Shown one piece after another: positions 12,748-24,050 of a stretch of DNA of 64,000 nucleotides. Position 1 is the stretch's first letter. The number at the start of each line of letters is the position of its first letter. The position numbers and the translations under genes are program-made. The notes under the pieces were generated by a model. It saw only the letters and a list, made by a program, of their open reading frames with translations. It did not search any database and was not told where the DNA came from. The stretch is from Heterocephalus glaber (lineage: Eukaryota; Chordata; Mammalia; Rodentia; Bathyergidae), in NCBI RefSeq assembly GCF_000247695.1, contig NW_004624864.1, positions 5,331,939 to 5,395,938 on the forward strand, read 5' to 3'.

Positions 12748-13236
12748 TGTAGCAAATGTAACTCAAAGTTTCGTAGCTCTAAGTGGGAAAACGGAGGCAG
12801 GATGAGAAGAATCCAGCACACACCCTGGAATTTGAAGGCAGGTTTATTCTCTAGGGGACTGATTGTGGGCTTCTCCACAAAGTGATCAGTCTCATCTGGG
12901 TGGTGAACAGGGATTATATAGATTTCAGAAAAGATGGATGAGGATACAGAAAGATATTTAACATTAGTTCATTGGTTAAGGTAGATACACTCAGCTTATA
13001 CAATTGGATAGAAAGGTACACTAGGGTTCACCCTATTTATATATGAGGGGAAGCATAGGTCACAGAAACTCTACTGAGAACAAAGGACAATGGGAGAAAA
13101 GATGTCCAGGCAACTCTGAGTGAGACCTGGATGTGTTTTAGGTGCTGGAGGGGTTGGATCTAGGAGGAGACTTTTGTCTGCTACCCAGTTAGCTACAGCA
13201 TAGCCTTTTTCTGGTCAGAAATCATTTCCTTATTCA
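12748..13236 (-). repeat. ERV-A 5' LTR
   Basis: Right-hand repeat; starts TG and ends CA in plus-strand reading ('tgtagcaaat' to 'ttattca'). It adjoins the primer binding site on its left. Just beyond it, the sequence becomes alignable with 50.56 kb. Confidence 0.8.
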
Positions 13237-13477
13237 ATTTTATTGTATGTTTTTACAACTTATGTGCAAATGGAACCTCTCTTATCCATTGCTATTACTT
13301 CAAGAATATTTTCTATGTGTAACACCACATTTACCAGTGCACTACCAATTTCTGAATTTTGAAAATGTTATGGTACCTCAACTCAGACCTTCTCTAAAAG
13401 ATCCTATCCACTCTGTTCTTCTGCTGCTACATTGTTCCTATCCTCATGACTTTTTTGATGTGTTTTTCCATGTTCCC

Positions 13478-13612
13478 TCCATTCTTCCTTCTTCTCTATC
13501 GCCCTGTTGTCTCTGAGCTTTGCTGTCTTCCTTCCTTTCTCCCTGCCTCACTCTCTCCTTCCTTCCTACTTTCCTTTCTTTCTTCTTTCCTTCCTTCCTG
13601 TTTCTTATTTTT
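13478..13612. repeat. CCTT/CTTT-rich polypyrimidine tract
   Basis: Strand-asymmetric C/T tract with repeated 'ccttcctt' and 'ctttctttctt' units. The equivalent tract occurs at about 50800-50936, so it predates the duplication. Apparent Phe/Ser/Leu-rich open frames across it are compositional artefacts. Confidence 0.85.
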
Positions 13613-14383
13613 TTGAGACTGTATCCTATTAACTCATGCCAAAAATGTGTAAACCCTACATGTCCCAAGGAATGCAATGACTTATCAAATACATTGATTG
13701 ATGTAGATCCATTGTAGAAATCATTTCTACAAAATATTTGATATATATTAATTTTTGTCACATTTCTGTCATTGAAATAATGAAGATCTTTAATGCTAAG
13801 GTGAAAATATCCAAAAGTTCCTACATTTATTCTTACAAAGTAAACTTAAAAGCAGGAGCTCTGTTGATAGGCAACTTAACATTTAATTTGGACATCATTC
13901 TATAAAGATCAGTGGACTTGAGCCAAGTATTTAAAATTTTTGTATATGGTTTTCTTATCTGGGATAAAATGAAATACTACAAAAATTTCATAGAGATATA
14001 ACAACAGAAAGTGCAGGGATTAATAAAATTGCACATTATTACTGTAGCAAGGGAGGATATTTTCCTCATTGCCTTAGAATTCCTGGTTAGCTGTGAAAAT
14101 GTTAAGACAAAGACTAACTATGGCGAATATGCAAATTTATTCCATAAAATTTTACATGACAATAGACTAGAAAATGGCAAAGCTAAAGCAAGAACCTCTC
14201 ACAATTCATTTCAGAGTATTTTTAATTGGTGCTTATCAATATTGATCATTTTAATCACCCTAGCTCTCCTGGCCTCTGCCTTCTTACTGTTCCCTGATCC
14301 ACTGTCCCATCATTCCTGAAAATTATTTTTTATTATTTCATATTTTTTCAATCTCTTGCTTGTACTCTCTCTTTCTCTCTCTC

Positions 14384-14508
14384 TGATTAAGATGGGGTCT
14401 CACTACATAGCTTACTTGAGGCCTTGAACTCATAATGGAGGCCACTGGAGAATATCCTCCTACCACTGATTCCTGAATGCTTAGATTACAGACTGATGTC
14501 ACCATGCC
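14384..14508 (-). mobile_element. B1-like (7SL-derived) SINE
   Basis: Minus-strand text 'gatggggtctcactacatag', then 'gattacagactgatgtcaccatgcc', as in reversed B1/Alu elements. The paralogous copy at 52225-52350 is interrupted on its right by ERV-B. Confidence 0.75.
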
Positions 14509-14547
14509 TACCTCTGTTTTCTTCCTTTTATTTATTTATTTATTTTG

Positions 14548-14668
14548 GACAGGGAGAGCATTTGACAAAATGTCTTGCTATGTTGTCCAGGCCCACCTCA
14601 AACCTCAGTGATCCTCTTGCCTCAGTTTCCCATATGCTGTGATTACAAAAATGCACCACTATGCCTTG
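14548..14668 (-). mobile_element. Second 7SL-like SINE monomer
   Basis: Minus orientation: 'cttgctatgttgtccaggcc', 'gatcctcttgcctcagtttc', 'gtgattacaaaaatgcaccac'. It is adjacent to the previous SINE; the paralogous copy is at 58466-58582, on the far side of ERV-B. Confidence 0.72.
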
Positions 14669-14772
14669 CTTTTCTGGGGTTTTTTTGTGTGCTTTTTTTG
14701 CTGTTTACATTATTTACATGTTGTGGCTGTCATATAAGAGAGGTCATATATTCAAGGAGGTTTATCCAACAT

Positions 14773-15178
14773 TATAGCTAAGTGGATGTTTATTGTGGCC
14801 ATATTATAAGTGAAATAGGACACAAATGTCTAAATAATGAATAGTTTCTCTGGTGTGAGAAGGTGAAAATATAAATAAGACAATATGTATAATAAATAAT
14901 GTGTAATAGGAAGAAAAGGCCTAAAGAGGAATGTGAATTGGGAGGGATGGGGAAAGGAAAGAAGAAAAAGGAACAAATATATGAGAAAAGAAAAAAATGG
15001 AAACAAAGTCTTTGTAAACAGAGAGGGGTGGATGGGGTTGAAGGGAGGGCAGGGGAAGGGGAAAAAATAAGAACCAAGATATATTATGTAAAGGTACAAA
15101 TGCCCAATGATGAATGTCATCGTGTTATATACTTAAAAATGTACAAATGAACTTAATGAAAAGCAAAAACAAAAACAA
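14773..15178 (+). mobile_element. LINE-1 3' end, 5'-truncated
   Basis: Plus-strand L1 3' end: terminal ORF2 text ('agctaagtggatg', 'aagtgaaataggacacaaatg'), a purine-rich 3' UTR (about 14905-15070), then 'aatgaacttaatgaaaag' and an A-rich tail. It shows the same 3' end as the L1s at 8.1, 27.9, 30.0 and 49.9 kb. Confidence 0.85.
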
Positions 15179-15599
15179 ATGTATTTATCCGAGCCATACA
15201 TACTTAGCTAGGTAGGTAAATGAGAGAGTTAGCAATCAGGTAAAACTCATATATATGGCATTTAAAAAGACAAGTAACTGAAGTACTTCATATGCATGGA
15301 ATAAATATTTCCTCAGTGTGGAGGGGAATTTGCCCTTGCTCATGCTGAAAAGAGAGAAACCTCCCCACATTACAAATGCCAACTCTGCTACCTGAGATAG
15401 GGCCTGAGGAGGAGGAGATCTGAGTGGATCCTAGCAAATAGGAAGGTAGTGATGCTTCCCAGTATTTCCCTGTGCAGTGAGGCAGCCTTGGGTCTGGCAC
15501 CATCTTGGCAGCCCCCTCTCCTTCTGCCTAACTACAACAAGCAAGAGAAGGATTTTGACAACATTCATGCTGAGAGGTATCTGGAATCATTTTCCCAAT

Positions 15600-16500
15600 T
15601 TTGGTAGGTGGAGTAGGAGACAATACAAAGCCACATTTTCTGGTCTTCAGGATGCAACAGCCACTTCTTTCCAGACAGATAGTGAGACCCTCTTAACAGT
15701 TAGGTTGGGTCCCAAAAAAGGGCAGGTAGGACACAAAAGAGTGAAATCAAGGACTGAGGAAAATGGTCTCCTGCCTGGCTGTCTGGAGAGCAGACACAAG
15801 GATGGGTAATTCTTAATGGAGTGAGACAGGGAGCATGAACCCTGCTGATGGTGAGCACATGCAGCCCAGTGAAGGGAAACAGCAGAGCACAGCAGGACAG
15901 GATACAGAAAACAAGGTGCTCTGAATACTGCTGCAGGCAAGAGCTTAGGCACAGGAGGATTTGTGGGAGGTGGGATCTGAGGCTGGGAGCAGGGCTGCAG
16001 AGAGTTGTGGAAGGCAGGGGGTGTGCAGCTCCATATTTCACTGAAGACCTTCTTGCTCCAGGATCTCTGCTCTGCTTAGGGGTTTTTCAGAGTAACCAGG
16101 GCAGCTCATAGACACTGGGTATCCAAGCATCTTAGAGGCAGGCCTGGGAACTGAGGCCCTGGGTCCACGGTCAGGACCTGAGCACAGATTATGCAGACAT
16201 CACATTTCCCCTTACCCTGGCTCCCAAGAGCAGAGGGAATGAGGGCAGCTGTGATCCAGCCTCCCAAGGGCAAACCAGGCAGAGCACAGAGGTCACCATG
16301 GAGAGCGGAGCTCAGCTCCAGACTGCAGGAAATGACCTCTCCCACCTGGACAGAGGCTGAGAGGAGACACAGGGAAAGACACGGGGATTTCCATGTTGCT
16401 CCTTCTATTAGGCCCTGTCCCACATTGGAATTCTACAGGAAATACTGGTCTCCAGTGCAGATGCCCCACAAGGAGGCAGAATTACTGTGTGTGATTATGT
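15600..16500. repeat. Spacer segment S, copy 2 (longest with copy 4)
   Basis: GC-rich spacer shared with 4.6, 22.4, 39.5-40.4 and 59.0-59.3 kb. Around 15700-16330 it carries about 640 bp missing from the OR-5 copy; flanking text 'gtgagaccctc' and 'tcccacctg' is contiguous there. Overlapping open frames of about 100 codons on both strands are not conserved, so no gene is called. Confidence 0.6.
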
Positions 16501-18559
16501 AAGCATTATGCTATTGTGTGTGCTCCTACAGGGTCTTACCTTGTTTTGTTAGGTTCTCTCCTGCCAAGGTTGTTTCACAGGCTTTCTAACATTCTAGCAT
16601 GCAGGTATCTGCTGATTCTTTAATTGGTTCCACTCACTCCTATGTCTCCCCTTTTACATTTATTTTGCCCTCCATTCTCTTCTTTATTCCTCCTCCTCCC
16701 ATAGCTCTTCAGTATCCCATCCTTCTCTCTTTCCTTCATATATATATTTTTTTTCATTAAGACCTTTCCCCCCTAAACTAACCCACCTAATTCTTCCCTC
16801 CTCCTTTCTAATCCTAAATTAGAAAATATGTTGTAGAATTGCTCAGAGGAATTCTTAATTATATTTTGGTGAATGATTTGTTCTTTAGATATTGACATTA
16901 GTGATGATTATTCTGTCTCCATGAAGCAATGCTAAGAATTCAACCTCACAGAAAAGTTCTGCCACAAGACCCTAACCCCCACCCTCAATTACCCCTTCAT
17001 AAAGTCCTGGAGCTTTACTATTAGGTTTTAATTTCTTGTTATTCTTCTCAAGACAACATCTTACATGACATTTTATAATGTAACAAACAGATATTTTCCC
17101 ACTAATCTTTACTGATTTTATGGGACTATCCAGGCTGGTTGTGTCCTTCTGCTTATTTTTCTTTTATAAAACAAAAAAAAAATCAGGTACACTAAAATGA
17201 TAAAATATATTACATGAATGTAAGCTGTAGATGAAGCCAGGCAGACAGAAAAACCAGAATGTAGGTTCTGCCCCAATTCTGTGGTGCCTGAGGATGCCTA
17301 CTGATCCTCTCAGTTCTGTTAGTGGAGACTGGAGTCCTGTCCAATGCATGAGACATGAGGGAGCTCCTCAGTAATAGGCTAACATACCTGGTCCTGGGAG
17401 AATATATTGAGTCACACAATTAGGATAAAATACTCAATGCACTGTAGTATAGTAATTATGTAAATGTAAAGGTAAACACATCCAAATTGGAATTTTTTCA
17501 TGGAAGAGAAAAGAGTGGAGGAAATTACTATTAAATAAAAAAAAAGTGTAACAAGTCTTAAATTGCTTTATTCTATTCTTTGAATTTTAATGTTTTTTAC
17601 TTTTTTTCTAATGAGTAAGCACTATGTATAAGGCCATGTAATTCACTTGAGTATAAAACACTTCCAGGTGAAAAAATTTATTGTTCCATCCTTCATAGTG
17701 TCAATTGTAAAGAAAGTATGACTGCTAGTCAAATAAATCCTGATTAATCACTCAAATGTAAGCATTATTCCTGGTAAGTTTATATAACTCCGTGTTAATT
17801 TAAAGAGTAAGTAAATGAAGTTCAGCAGAAACTTAGAGCACAACGTGATGAGGTGAAGAGCTTATGTCTAAATGTGAGACTTCTAAGGGAAAAGACAAAA
17901 TCTTATGCTCATTAAATACTTGAAATTTTCTCCTTGGAACCAGGCCAAGAATTCTTCCCTGGAAATTGGTCCCTGAGGATGAACAGAGGCTGCAGTGTTC
18001 TGAATCCACAGTATATGAGGCTGACTGGGAAGAGAGGCACACACTGGTCTGTTTCCATTCACAGGTCTCCCTCTGACTCTTTTCAGAGGAAACTTTGGGG
18101 TGACCTTTCCATCTGATCAAGACTTGAACAAAATTTCTAGGGTAATACAGTTAACCTCCGCATAAAAAGATAAATGCAGAAAAACATAAAGATAAATTAC
18201 CCTTAGAAAAGCAAACAGATTACAATAGTTTTCAGTTCAGTATATGGTTTCCTACTTTATTTCTGAGAATATTTGAAATTTCTAAACAGACATCGGAAGA
18301 CAATTTTTTCCACAACTTTGGTGCACAGTGAGTATTATTCTGAGAACAGGATGGGATTATACTAGATAAAATAAAGGGGATTTTATGAAAAAAATATGTA
18401 CACACATATCATTTGGGCTTACCATAAGTAATGTTAAGATTTGCAGAAAAGGGAATATAGAATTTGTGAAAGCAATGTATTCAAGCAATGTACATATTTA
18501 AAATATAATTTTATAGGAAAATTGATTTTGACTGGGCAAGTTAAAAAGTACATTGTTAG
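16501..18559. other. Distal 5' flank of OR-2, no gene
   Basis: AT-rich, collinear with 59.3-61.37 kb before OR-5. Shared text includes 'gggtcttacctt(g/a)ttttgttaggttctctcctgcc' and 'ggagtcctgtccaatgcatgag'. No feature beyond short T-rich and C/T-rich runs. Confidence 0.65.
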
Positions 18560-18915
18560 CAGAGCTGAAGGTCCATCCTGCCTCTGGTTGCCTCACCCAA
18601 GTTGGGAAAAAGTTATTTTGGTGGAAAGAAAAGGGTTTATTTACTCCACAGGAGAGACAGGAGCCTCTGCTCCCCACAAATCTGTCTCACTGTGTTAATT
18701 TCTGCCAGGGCATTTATGTCCAGGTGACTTCAAGCTCCCTGCCTCCCTTTTTCAAGTTAAAGCAAACTTGACCTCCTGGGGTGGTATCTGAATGTTCTCA
18801 GGAAGTCACGATATTTCTGAGACTGAGCAGTAATTCTCTGTGCAGTCATTTGAGCAAGGACAGGAAGAGTTTTCCTTCACTTGGCCAGGGGAAGCTGGAA
18901 AAGCAGACTATTTTT
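18560..18915 (+). promoter_or_regulatory. Conserved block upstream of OR-2 (candidate promoter/5' exon)
   Basis: Copy of the block at 460-815 and 61378-61740, lying about 1.0 kb before the OR-2 ATG. It includes 'gagacaggagcctctgctcc' and 'gacctcctggggtggtatct'. A candidate by positional conservation only. Confidence 0.4.
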
Positions 18916-19563
18916 TAAAAATCAAAAGTTTTAAAGATTGACTTTTCTGTCTGTGTTACTGAATCTTCAGGAATTTAATATCATTATGATACACTTAATT
19001 CCCCAGGCAGAAAGTACTTTAATTAGTATAATATGTCATTGGGAACAAAAGGACAATGAATAAGACACTAAAAATATCTTTTAGCATGGTCTGTTATATA
19101 TCTGCATTCAAAGAATTAGTAAAAGAAATCCTGACCAGGAACACAGTATTGTAGGACTCTTATTAGAAGTAAAAACATCTAGATAGAATCAGTGGCAATA
19201 TGTAACTCCTCTTTTTTACATAAGTAATCTGTGTTCCCTTTTTCCAAAGTTAAGGATGTGGATAAGAGTCCTTATGGTATAATATTTCCTGAGAATTGAA
19301 TGTGTTAATAACTGAAAAAGTTTAGAATAGTATGGGTTTCATGCTACAAACAGAATGTAACTCTAATGTATCAGCAACAAAGGGCATTTTATACACATGT
19401 ATATATATGACGATTCTAGGTTTTCACTCTTCTTCATAATAGTTTTCATTAATTTCTAGGAAGGCTACATAAATATTGAGGAATTCACATAAATGAAAAT
19501 ATTTTTGGAGACTGGGCAAATATTAAAAGTTATTATTCAACTGATTAAGTGCAGGAGGACACC

Positions 19564-20502
19564 ATGGGTAGATGGAACTCCACCAATGTGCCTGGCTTCA
19601 TCCTCATGGGGCTAACAGACTCTGTAGAGACACAGCTGGTCCTCTCCATGCTCTTTCTCCTGATTTACCTGATCACAGTGCTGGGTAATGCGGGGATGAT
19701 ACTGATCATTCGCCTGGATCCCCAGCTGCACACCCCCATGTACTTTTTTCTCACTCACCTGTCACTTCTTGACCTCAGCTACTCAAATGTCATCACCCCT
19801 AAAACCTTACAGAATTTACTGACTTTCACCAAGAGCATCTCCTTCCTGGGCTGCTTCACTCAGATGTTCTTTTTTGGTTTCTTCTTTGTTGCTGAATGTT
19901 TCCTTCTCTCCTCCATGGCCTATGATCGCTACGTAGCCATCTGCAGCCCCCTGCACTATCCAGTCATTATGTCCACAAGACTATGCCATGCCCTGCTCTC
20001 TGGATCCTATGTTATTGCCTTTGTAAATTGCACTGTGGTTACGGTTTCCATTAGCCATCTGCACTTCTGCAAGTCTAATGTCATTCAGCACTACTTCTGT
20101 GACACAACCCCAGTTTTAGCCCTGTCCTGCAGTGACAGTTCTGAGGTTGAAATCATTATATTCATTTGTGCTGGATCCAATTTAGGGCTGTCCCTCATCA
20201 CCATATCTGGATCCTATCTGTCCATTCTCTCCACTATCCTGAAAATTAATTCCAGTGCTGGAAAGAAAAAAGCCTTCTCCACCTGTGCCTCACATCTCCT
20301 GGGAGTCACCATCTTCTACAGCACTACGTTCTTTACTTACATAAAACCAAAGGCATCCTACTCCTTGGGAAGGGATCAGGTGGCTTCTGTGTTTTACACA
20401 ATTGTGATCCCCATGCTGAACCCTCTCATTTATAGTCTCAGAAACAAAGAGGTTAAGAATGCTGCCCTAAGAGTCCTGCAGAAAAGAGTGGGTTGTAGAT
20501 AA
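19564..20502 (+). CDS. Olfactory receptor OR-2 (OR8H-like), intact
   Basis: 312-residue seven-transmembrane odorant receptor that would couple to Golf in olfactory cilia. ATG 19564 is chosen because its context (gacaccATGg) is conserved in the relatives; the open frame extends 15 bases upstream only by a GTG. An N-glycosylation site lies at Asn5 (NST). Other features are GN at 41-42 (TM1), PMYFFL at 58-63 (TM2), Cys97 for the conserved disulfide, [10 protein letters not shown] at 118-127 (end of TM3), loop-2 Cys169/179/189, SY at 217-218 in TM5, [10 protein letters not shown] at 236-245 (TM6) and PMLNPLIY at 283-290 (TM7). Length and single coding exon are normal. It is closest to OR-5 in this window (group B; shared 'CTV(V/I)TVS' in TM4-loop 2). 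The OR8H assignment is recognition by eye; the ligand is unknown. Confidence 0.96.
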   Translation: MGRWNSTNVPGFILMGLTDSVETQLVLSMLFLLIYLITVLGNAGMILIIRLDPQLHTPMYFFLTHLSLLDLSYSNVITPKTLQNLLTFTKSISFLGCFTQMFFFGFFFVAECFLLSSMAYDRYVAICSPLHYPVIMSTRLCHALLSGSYVIAFVNCTVVTVSISHLHFCKSNVIQHYFCDTTPVLALSCSDSSEVEIIIFICAGSNLGLSLITISGSYLSILSTILKINSSAGKKKAFSTCASHLLGVTIFYSTTFFTYIKPKASYSLGRDQVASVFYTIVIPMLNPLIYSLRNKEVKNAALRVLQKRVGCR

Positions 20503-20922
20503 TTAAAATTACAGGGATGCTAGGCATTTACACTTTTCCCCTTGTCCTTTTTCTTCTCAGAAATACATTGCTCTCACTGAAAAAAATTAAATTTTTTCCC
20601 CTTTCCAGCTGCTCTTTACTTAGCTAACATGATCTTTGATATTTTGAGAGACAGGTACTTACAAATTAATATTATAATTTGGAGTCATCAACTAAATGTT
20701 AAATCTAAGATGTAAAATATCTGCCTTATTAAGGAAAATATTTATGCAAATTGTGAAAATTTTGTAATTGTATAAACTACAATATGATATTTTTGCAAAC
20801 CTCAATTTTAAAATAATTTTACAATGAAAAAGCAATTCATTTTTCATATGGCATTCTGTTTATAGTTATTTTCAGCTTCAAAGTTTTGGGCAATTGCTTT
20901 CAAGTGAAGATTATTGCATTTA

Positions 20923-21003
20923 GGGCTTGGGATTTAGCTCAGTGGTGCTGCAAACTGCCTCACAAGGGGAAGGTCCTGAGTTCGATCTCTGATACAAAAA
21001 AAA
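20923..21003 (+). mobile_element. ID-like SINE 3' of OR-2
   Basis: 'gggcttgggatttagctcag' to 'gttcgatctctgata' plus poly-A. The target-site duplication 'attattgcattta' lies at about 20910-20922 and 21003-21015. The paralogous position after OR-5 (about 63721-63740) is empty. Confidence 0.92.
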
Positions 21004-21015
21004 TTATTGCATTTA

Positions 21016-22369
21016 AATTTTAGATCTGGTGCTTCTCTACCATTTGACAAACATTAATACACTGAAATGATAAGATTCAGTATGCCCTCCTGCATGATAT
21101 ATAATAATTCTATGTCTCTCTCATCAGAGGATGGAGATAAAACTTTTAGGACAATAAAATAAGTGCCAGCCATTATAACCAGAAGGCTTGAAATCCTGTA
21201 ACATTTTGACATAATAAACACTACATATTTCTGAATATAGTTCCTTTGTTTTACAAATCTCTTTTATTCAATTTAATGTAAAAATTAACACAGCAAAAAT
21301 ATAGGGTGGCATTTCCCACTTTAGCATTAGGTTTTAAATTAAAGTGGAATTAACTTATAGGAAAAATGATATATCTTAATGCTGAAGCCAATTTAGAAAA
21401 TGATAATTATGTATAAAGAGAAATACATATCCATTGCACCCTGTTTTGCACATGTTTTTGTAAATTGTAGTTATTAATATATGTTTATATATAACACAAT
21501 TCCTGTCCTTTCTTGTATAATCTTTGCCACTTTCTTTATTCACCTTATAGTTTACTATTCAATAAACTCTGAATAATTGAAACATGTAAGGCTACCATTT
21601 ACTTAGTGTGTGAGAAAAATTATGACTCATTGTATAATGGTTTGAACCTGAAATGTACTGAATTTGCCAATTTGAAAATTGGTAACCACAGCTTTTAAGT
21701 ATGTTCTTGTGAGCCATGTGGAGACCAAACCATTCATCATTTTAGGTTTGTAAAGTGCAACGTTACTATTTTAAGAACTAAGTTTTGTCAATGATTTAAC
21801 AATTTAAGACTGTTAATTATTTTATCCAAATAGTTTAAAGTGTAATATATTTCTCATATTTACAAATCAGTGACAAAATTATGCCTTTTATTACATCAGT
21901 ATTACTTACAATCTTTTTAAATTTAACTTCAATATCTGTGTTTTCTAGAATCTATATTTTTAGATATTTCTGGTTGTCTTTCTTTGAGATTAGGATTAAG
22001 AATTTTAATAAATATTTATTGTTTGATACATTGTTAGGGCTTGTCTCTCATCACATAAAGGTCTTAGTAATTTTATATATTTATGGACTATTTCCACTCT
22101 CCACTTTCTACTCTCCAGGTATTTTTATAAAAAATAGTTTTATCTTATACTCATTTATATGTATTTTTATTATTTGGAAAATATATTCTATCAGTTTTTC
22201 TTGGCAAACCCATCAACAGAATGTATGACCTTGTAGACAACATTTAAGTTATAGAAATTCTTTCTTTTTAATTAAATTAAAACTGATTTGTTTCCTTTGT
22301 TATATGGGGTGGAAAAGATTTATATTATGTTATTACAGAAATCTAATGTAATCTATTGATCTATGGGAG
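21016..22369. other. 3' flank of OR-2, AT-rich, no gene
   Basis: Aligned at its start with 63.74-64.0 kb and, further on, with the OR-1 3' flank ('gtatgac(t/c)ttgtagacaacatttaagtta' near 4452 and 22223). The open frame at 21881-22228 is AT-driven, Phe/Ile-rich and not conserved in the OR-1 flank, so it is not called as a gene. Confidence 0.6.
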
Positions 22370-22570
22370 CCATTCTGATTAGCCTGAGTGGCCCATAGGC
22401 ATTGGATAACCATCAACTAGGAGCAAGGGCTGGGTGTATGAGGAACTTGGGCTACTGGTCAGGACCTGCACACAGATTATGCAGATACTCTCTTTTCCTG
22501 TAACCCTCATTCTCAATGCAGAGGATATTGACCTGTCAGGAGTGCCCCCACAAGGAGGAATAATTAGTGT
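22370..22570. repeat. Spacer segment S, copy 3 (shortened)
   Basis: Contains 'ggtcaggacctgcacacagattatgcaga' and 'gcccccacaaggagg', matching copies at 4.7-5.0 and 16.1-16.5 kb, with the middle portion missing. Confidence 0.55.
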
Positions 22571-22689
22571 GTATGTGTATGAGTAATTACATTAAAATTA
22601 AAACTATTGCTTTTCTAGCTATAGGGTATTACTGAGTTTGGTCCTTTTCTCTCACAGCCAGGGTTGTATTATGCGGTTTCCTAACTATT

Positions 22690-23500
22690 GTGTCTGCGAA
22701 TTTGCAATGCAGCTTTGCTGTCTGAGTAGCTTACTGGGATCTTAAACTAAGCCACCAAGAGCTAAGGGAACAATGTTTAAAAGGAAAAACAAAAACACAT
22801 TATTTGCAAAAAAGGAGGTGGGCAGGGAGAGCACAGAAAGCTACCCTGTGAGATGCAAGTGGGGGCTTCAGAAAAGCTAACACCTGTGAAGCTTTGTCTT
22901 CAGCTTTCTTTAATCAAAATGATTCTCTCTCCCAGGTCCATACGTGGAACTTGTCACAACCTGATTGGTTCTCTGGACTGGCATAGGTGGATCCCAGACC
23001 CTAAACCCTACCCTGAGGTTCCACTGTCCACATGCTCATTCCTAGGTGGACCAGCTTGTCCTTATCAGTGCCTTATCTCTGGAATTTATAGGTTGGTTAG
23101 GAGGAATTTTACATACAAGGTCTAGTTAGTGATTAAGTATCTAGGGCACTAATATATTGACAGTAGAATACATATATATATGCAATATATAGGTAATACG
23201 TACATATATAGGTAATATATAGGTATATATAGAATACATATATATGTACTAAATAAGAATTATTACATATATACATATATATGTACTAAATAAGAATTAT
23301 GTTGTCCTTTCTCCCTTCCCTTTCAACTCCATGGAATTTTACTGTAGGTGGGGACAGGAGGCTAACCTGGCTATGGCATCTGCTCTCTGTCTCAGTGCTC
23401 AGTTTTTTCAGCTCTCACTTGTCAGGTTAATTCTTCTCTGCAGTAAAGCTTTAACAATTTCTAGTCAGAATTAGCCAGAAATCATAATGAGGCCTTTCCT
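22690..23500. mobile_element. Inserted block, possible solo LTR
   Basis: About 810 bp that interrupts spacer text continuous in the other units: flanks 'tttcctaactatt' and 'catttgtcagttac' correspond to adjoining text near 5130 and 16590. It starts TG and holds promoter-like GC-richer text (22850-23080) plus an AT microsatellite. No partner copy, primer site or clear target duplication was found, so the LTR call is tentative. Confidence 0.35.
23160..23295. repeat. AT-rich tandem repeat
   Basis: Alternating 'catatatatatg' and 'aggtaatatat' units, with a repeated 'tgtactaaataagaatta' at about 23246 and 23281 indicating local tandem duplication. Confidence 0.8.
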
Positions 23501-23975
23501 TGCCTATGGACCCCTACATAACATTTGTCAGTTACACAATCTGCCAATTTATTAATGGGGTTCAACCTCCCTACATTTTTTCTCATTTTTCATTTATACT
23601 CCCTTCTCTTATCTTTTTACTTCTTCTATTATCATACTCTCTCCAATATCACCTCCCTCCCTTTTTCTTATACATAAATAATCTCATGAAGGCCTCTTTT
23701 CCTCCTTTCCCACCTTGTTACTCCCCCTCTCTCTCCTGGGTTGTGAATTTTGCAAAGTTCATCAGATATTGACATTATTGTGGGTATTATGTCCACAAAA
23801 AAAGTGAAAAGAGCTCAAACTCATGCCAAAGTTGAAAACTAAGCGGTGGACTGTATGCTTTTATGCTGAGACATCACAGCTAAAGACACATCACAACAAC
23901 AAACCAATTACTCAAAAGATATCTACACAATAGGTCTTCCATTCTCCACTCCCAGTAATTTTTAAACTTCAACAA

Positions 23976-24012
<37 letters not shown>

Positions 24013-24050
24013 GAATCATCAGAAAACAAGGAAACAATATGTTTGCGAAA
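23501..24050. other. Pyrimidine-rich spacer, no gene
   Basis: C/T-rich text (23570-23740) equivalent to that near 5190-5260 and 16630-16800 in the other spacers. It ends at a (CA)n run. Confidence 0.5.
23977..24009. repeat. (CA)n microsatellite
   Basis: About 16 uninterrupted CA units on the plus strand. Confidence 0.97.

Larger units (their letters stand above)
5300..13236 (-). mobile_element. ERV-A: LTR retrotransposon with tRNA-Gly-type PBS
   Basis: Two direct repeats of about 490 bp (5300-5787 and 12748-13236) share long stretches such as 'gcacacaccctggaa' and 'cagaaactctactgagaacaaa'. Orientation is minus. Just left of the right-hand (5') LTR lies 'CCAACGCACCA' ending at 12742, the 3' end of tRNA-Gly. 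Just right of the left-hand (3') LTR lies a pyrimidine tract at about 5789-5812, the polypurine tract read on the other strand. The interior is badly decayed; I could not recognise reliable gag, pol or env motifs. A cysteine-rich patch on the minus strand near 10070-10110 may be a nucleocapsid relic. The interior holds an ID-like SINE, a second LTR and an inverted L1. No clean target-site duplication was found. The Gly primer and lack of coding recall rodent VL30-like elements, an inference only. Confidence 0.8.
13237..15600. other. Inter-unit spacer 5' of OR-2, paralogous to 50.56-52.35 and 58.43-59.0 kb
   Basis: Near-collinear with the spacer before OR-5: 'acaacttatgtgcaa' near 13256 and 50580, and 'cctcaactcagacctt' near 13376 and 50699. 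It lacks the two LTR elements present in the OR-5 copy and therefore serves as the empty reference. No gene. Confidence 0.75.

Noticed and set aside
13247..13761. Ser/Phe- and Lys/Arg-rich frames across a C/T tract
   Set aside because: Low-complexity translation of a polypyrimidine repeat.
14790..15150. Pro/Phe-rich minus-strand and Lys/Glu-rich plus-strand frames of about 95 codons
   Set aside because: They cover the purine-rich L1 3' UTR. The same frames appear at the L1 ends at 8.2, 29.8 and 50.0 kb.
15477..16502. Several overlapping 87-113 codon frames on both strands
   Set aside because: GC-rich spacer with frames open on both strands; broken in the paralogous copies at 4.7 and 59.1 kb.
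19549..19563. Five extra N-terminal residues of OR-2 (and of OR-4, OR-5) from an upstream GTG
   Set aside because: GTG is not a plausible mammalian start. The ATG 15 bases downstream has a good context and gives the usual OR N-terminus with an early N-glycosylation site.
21881..22228. 115-codon plus-strand frame, hydrophobic
   Set aside because: AT-driven Phe/Ile/Leu-rich frame in an OR 3' flank; the matching flank after OR-1 has stops.
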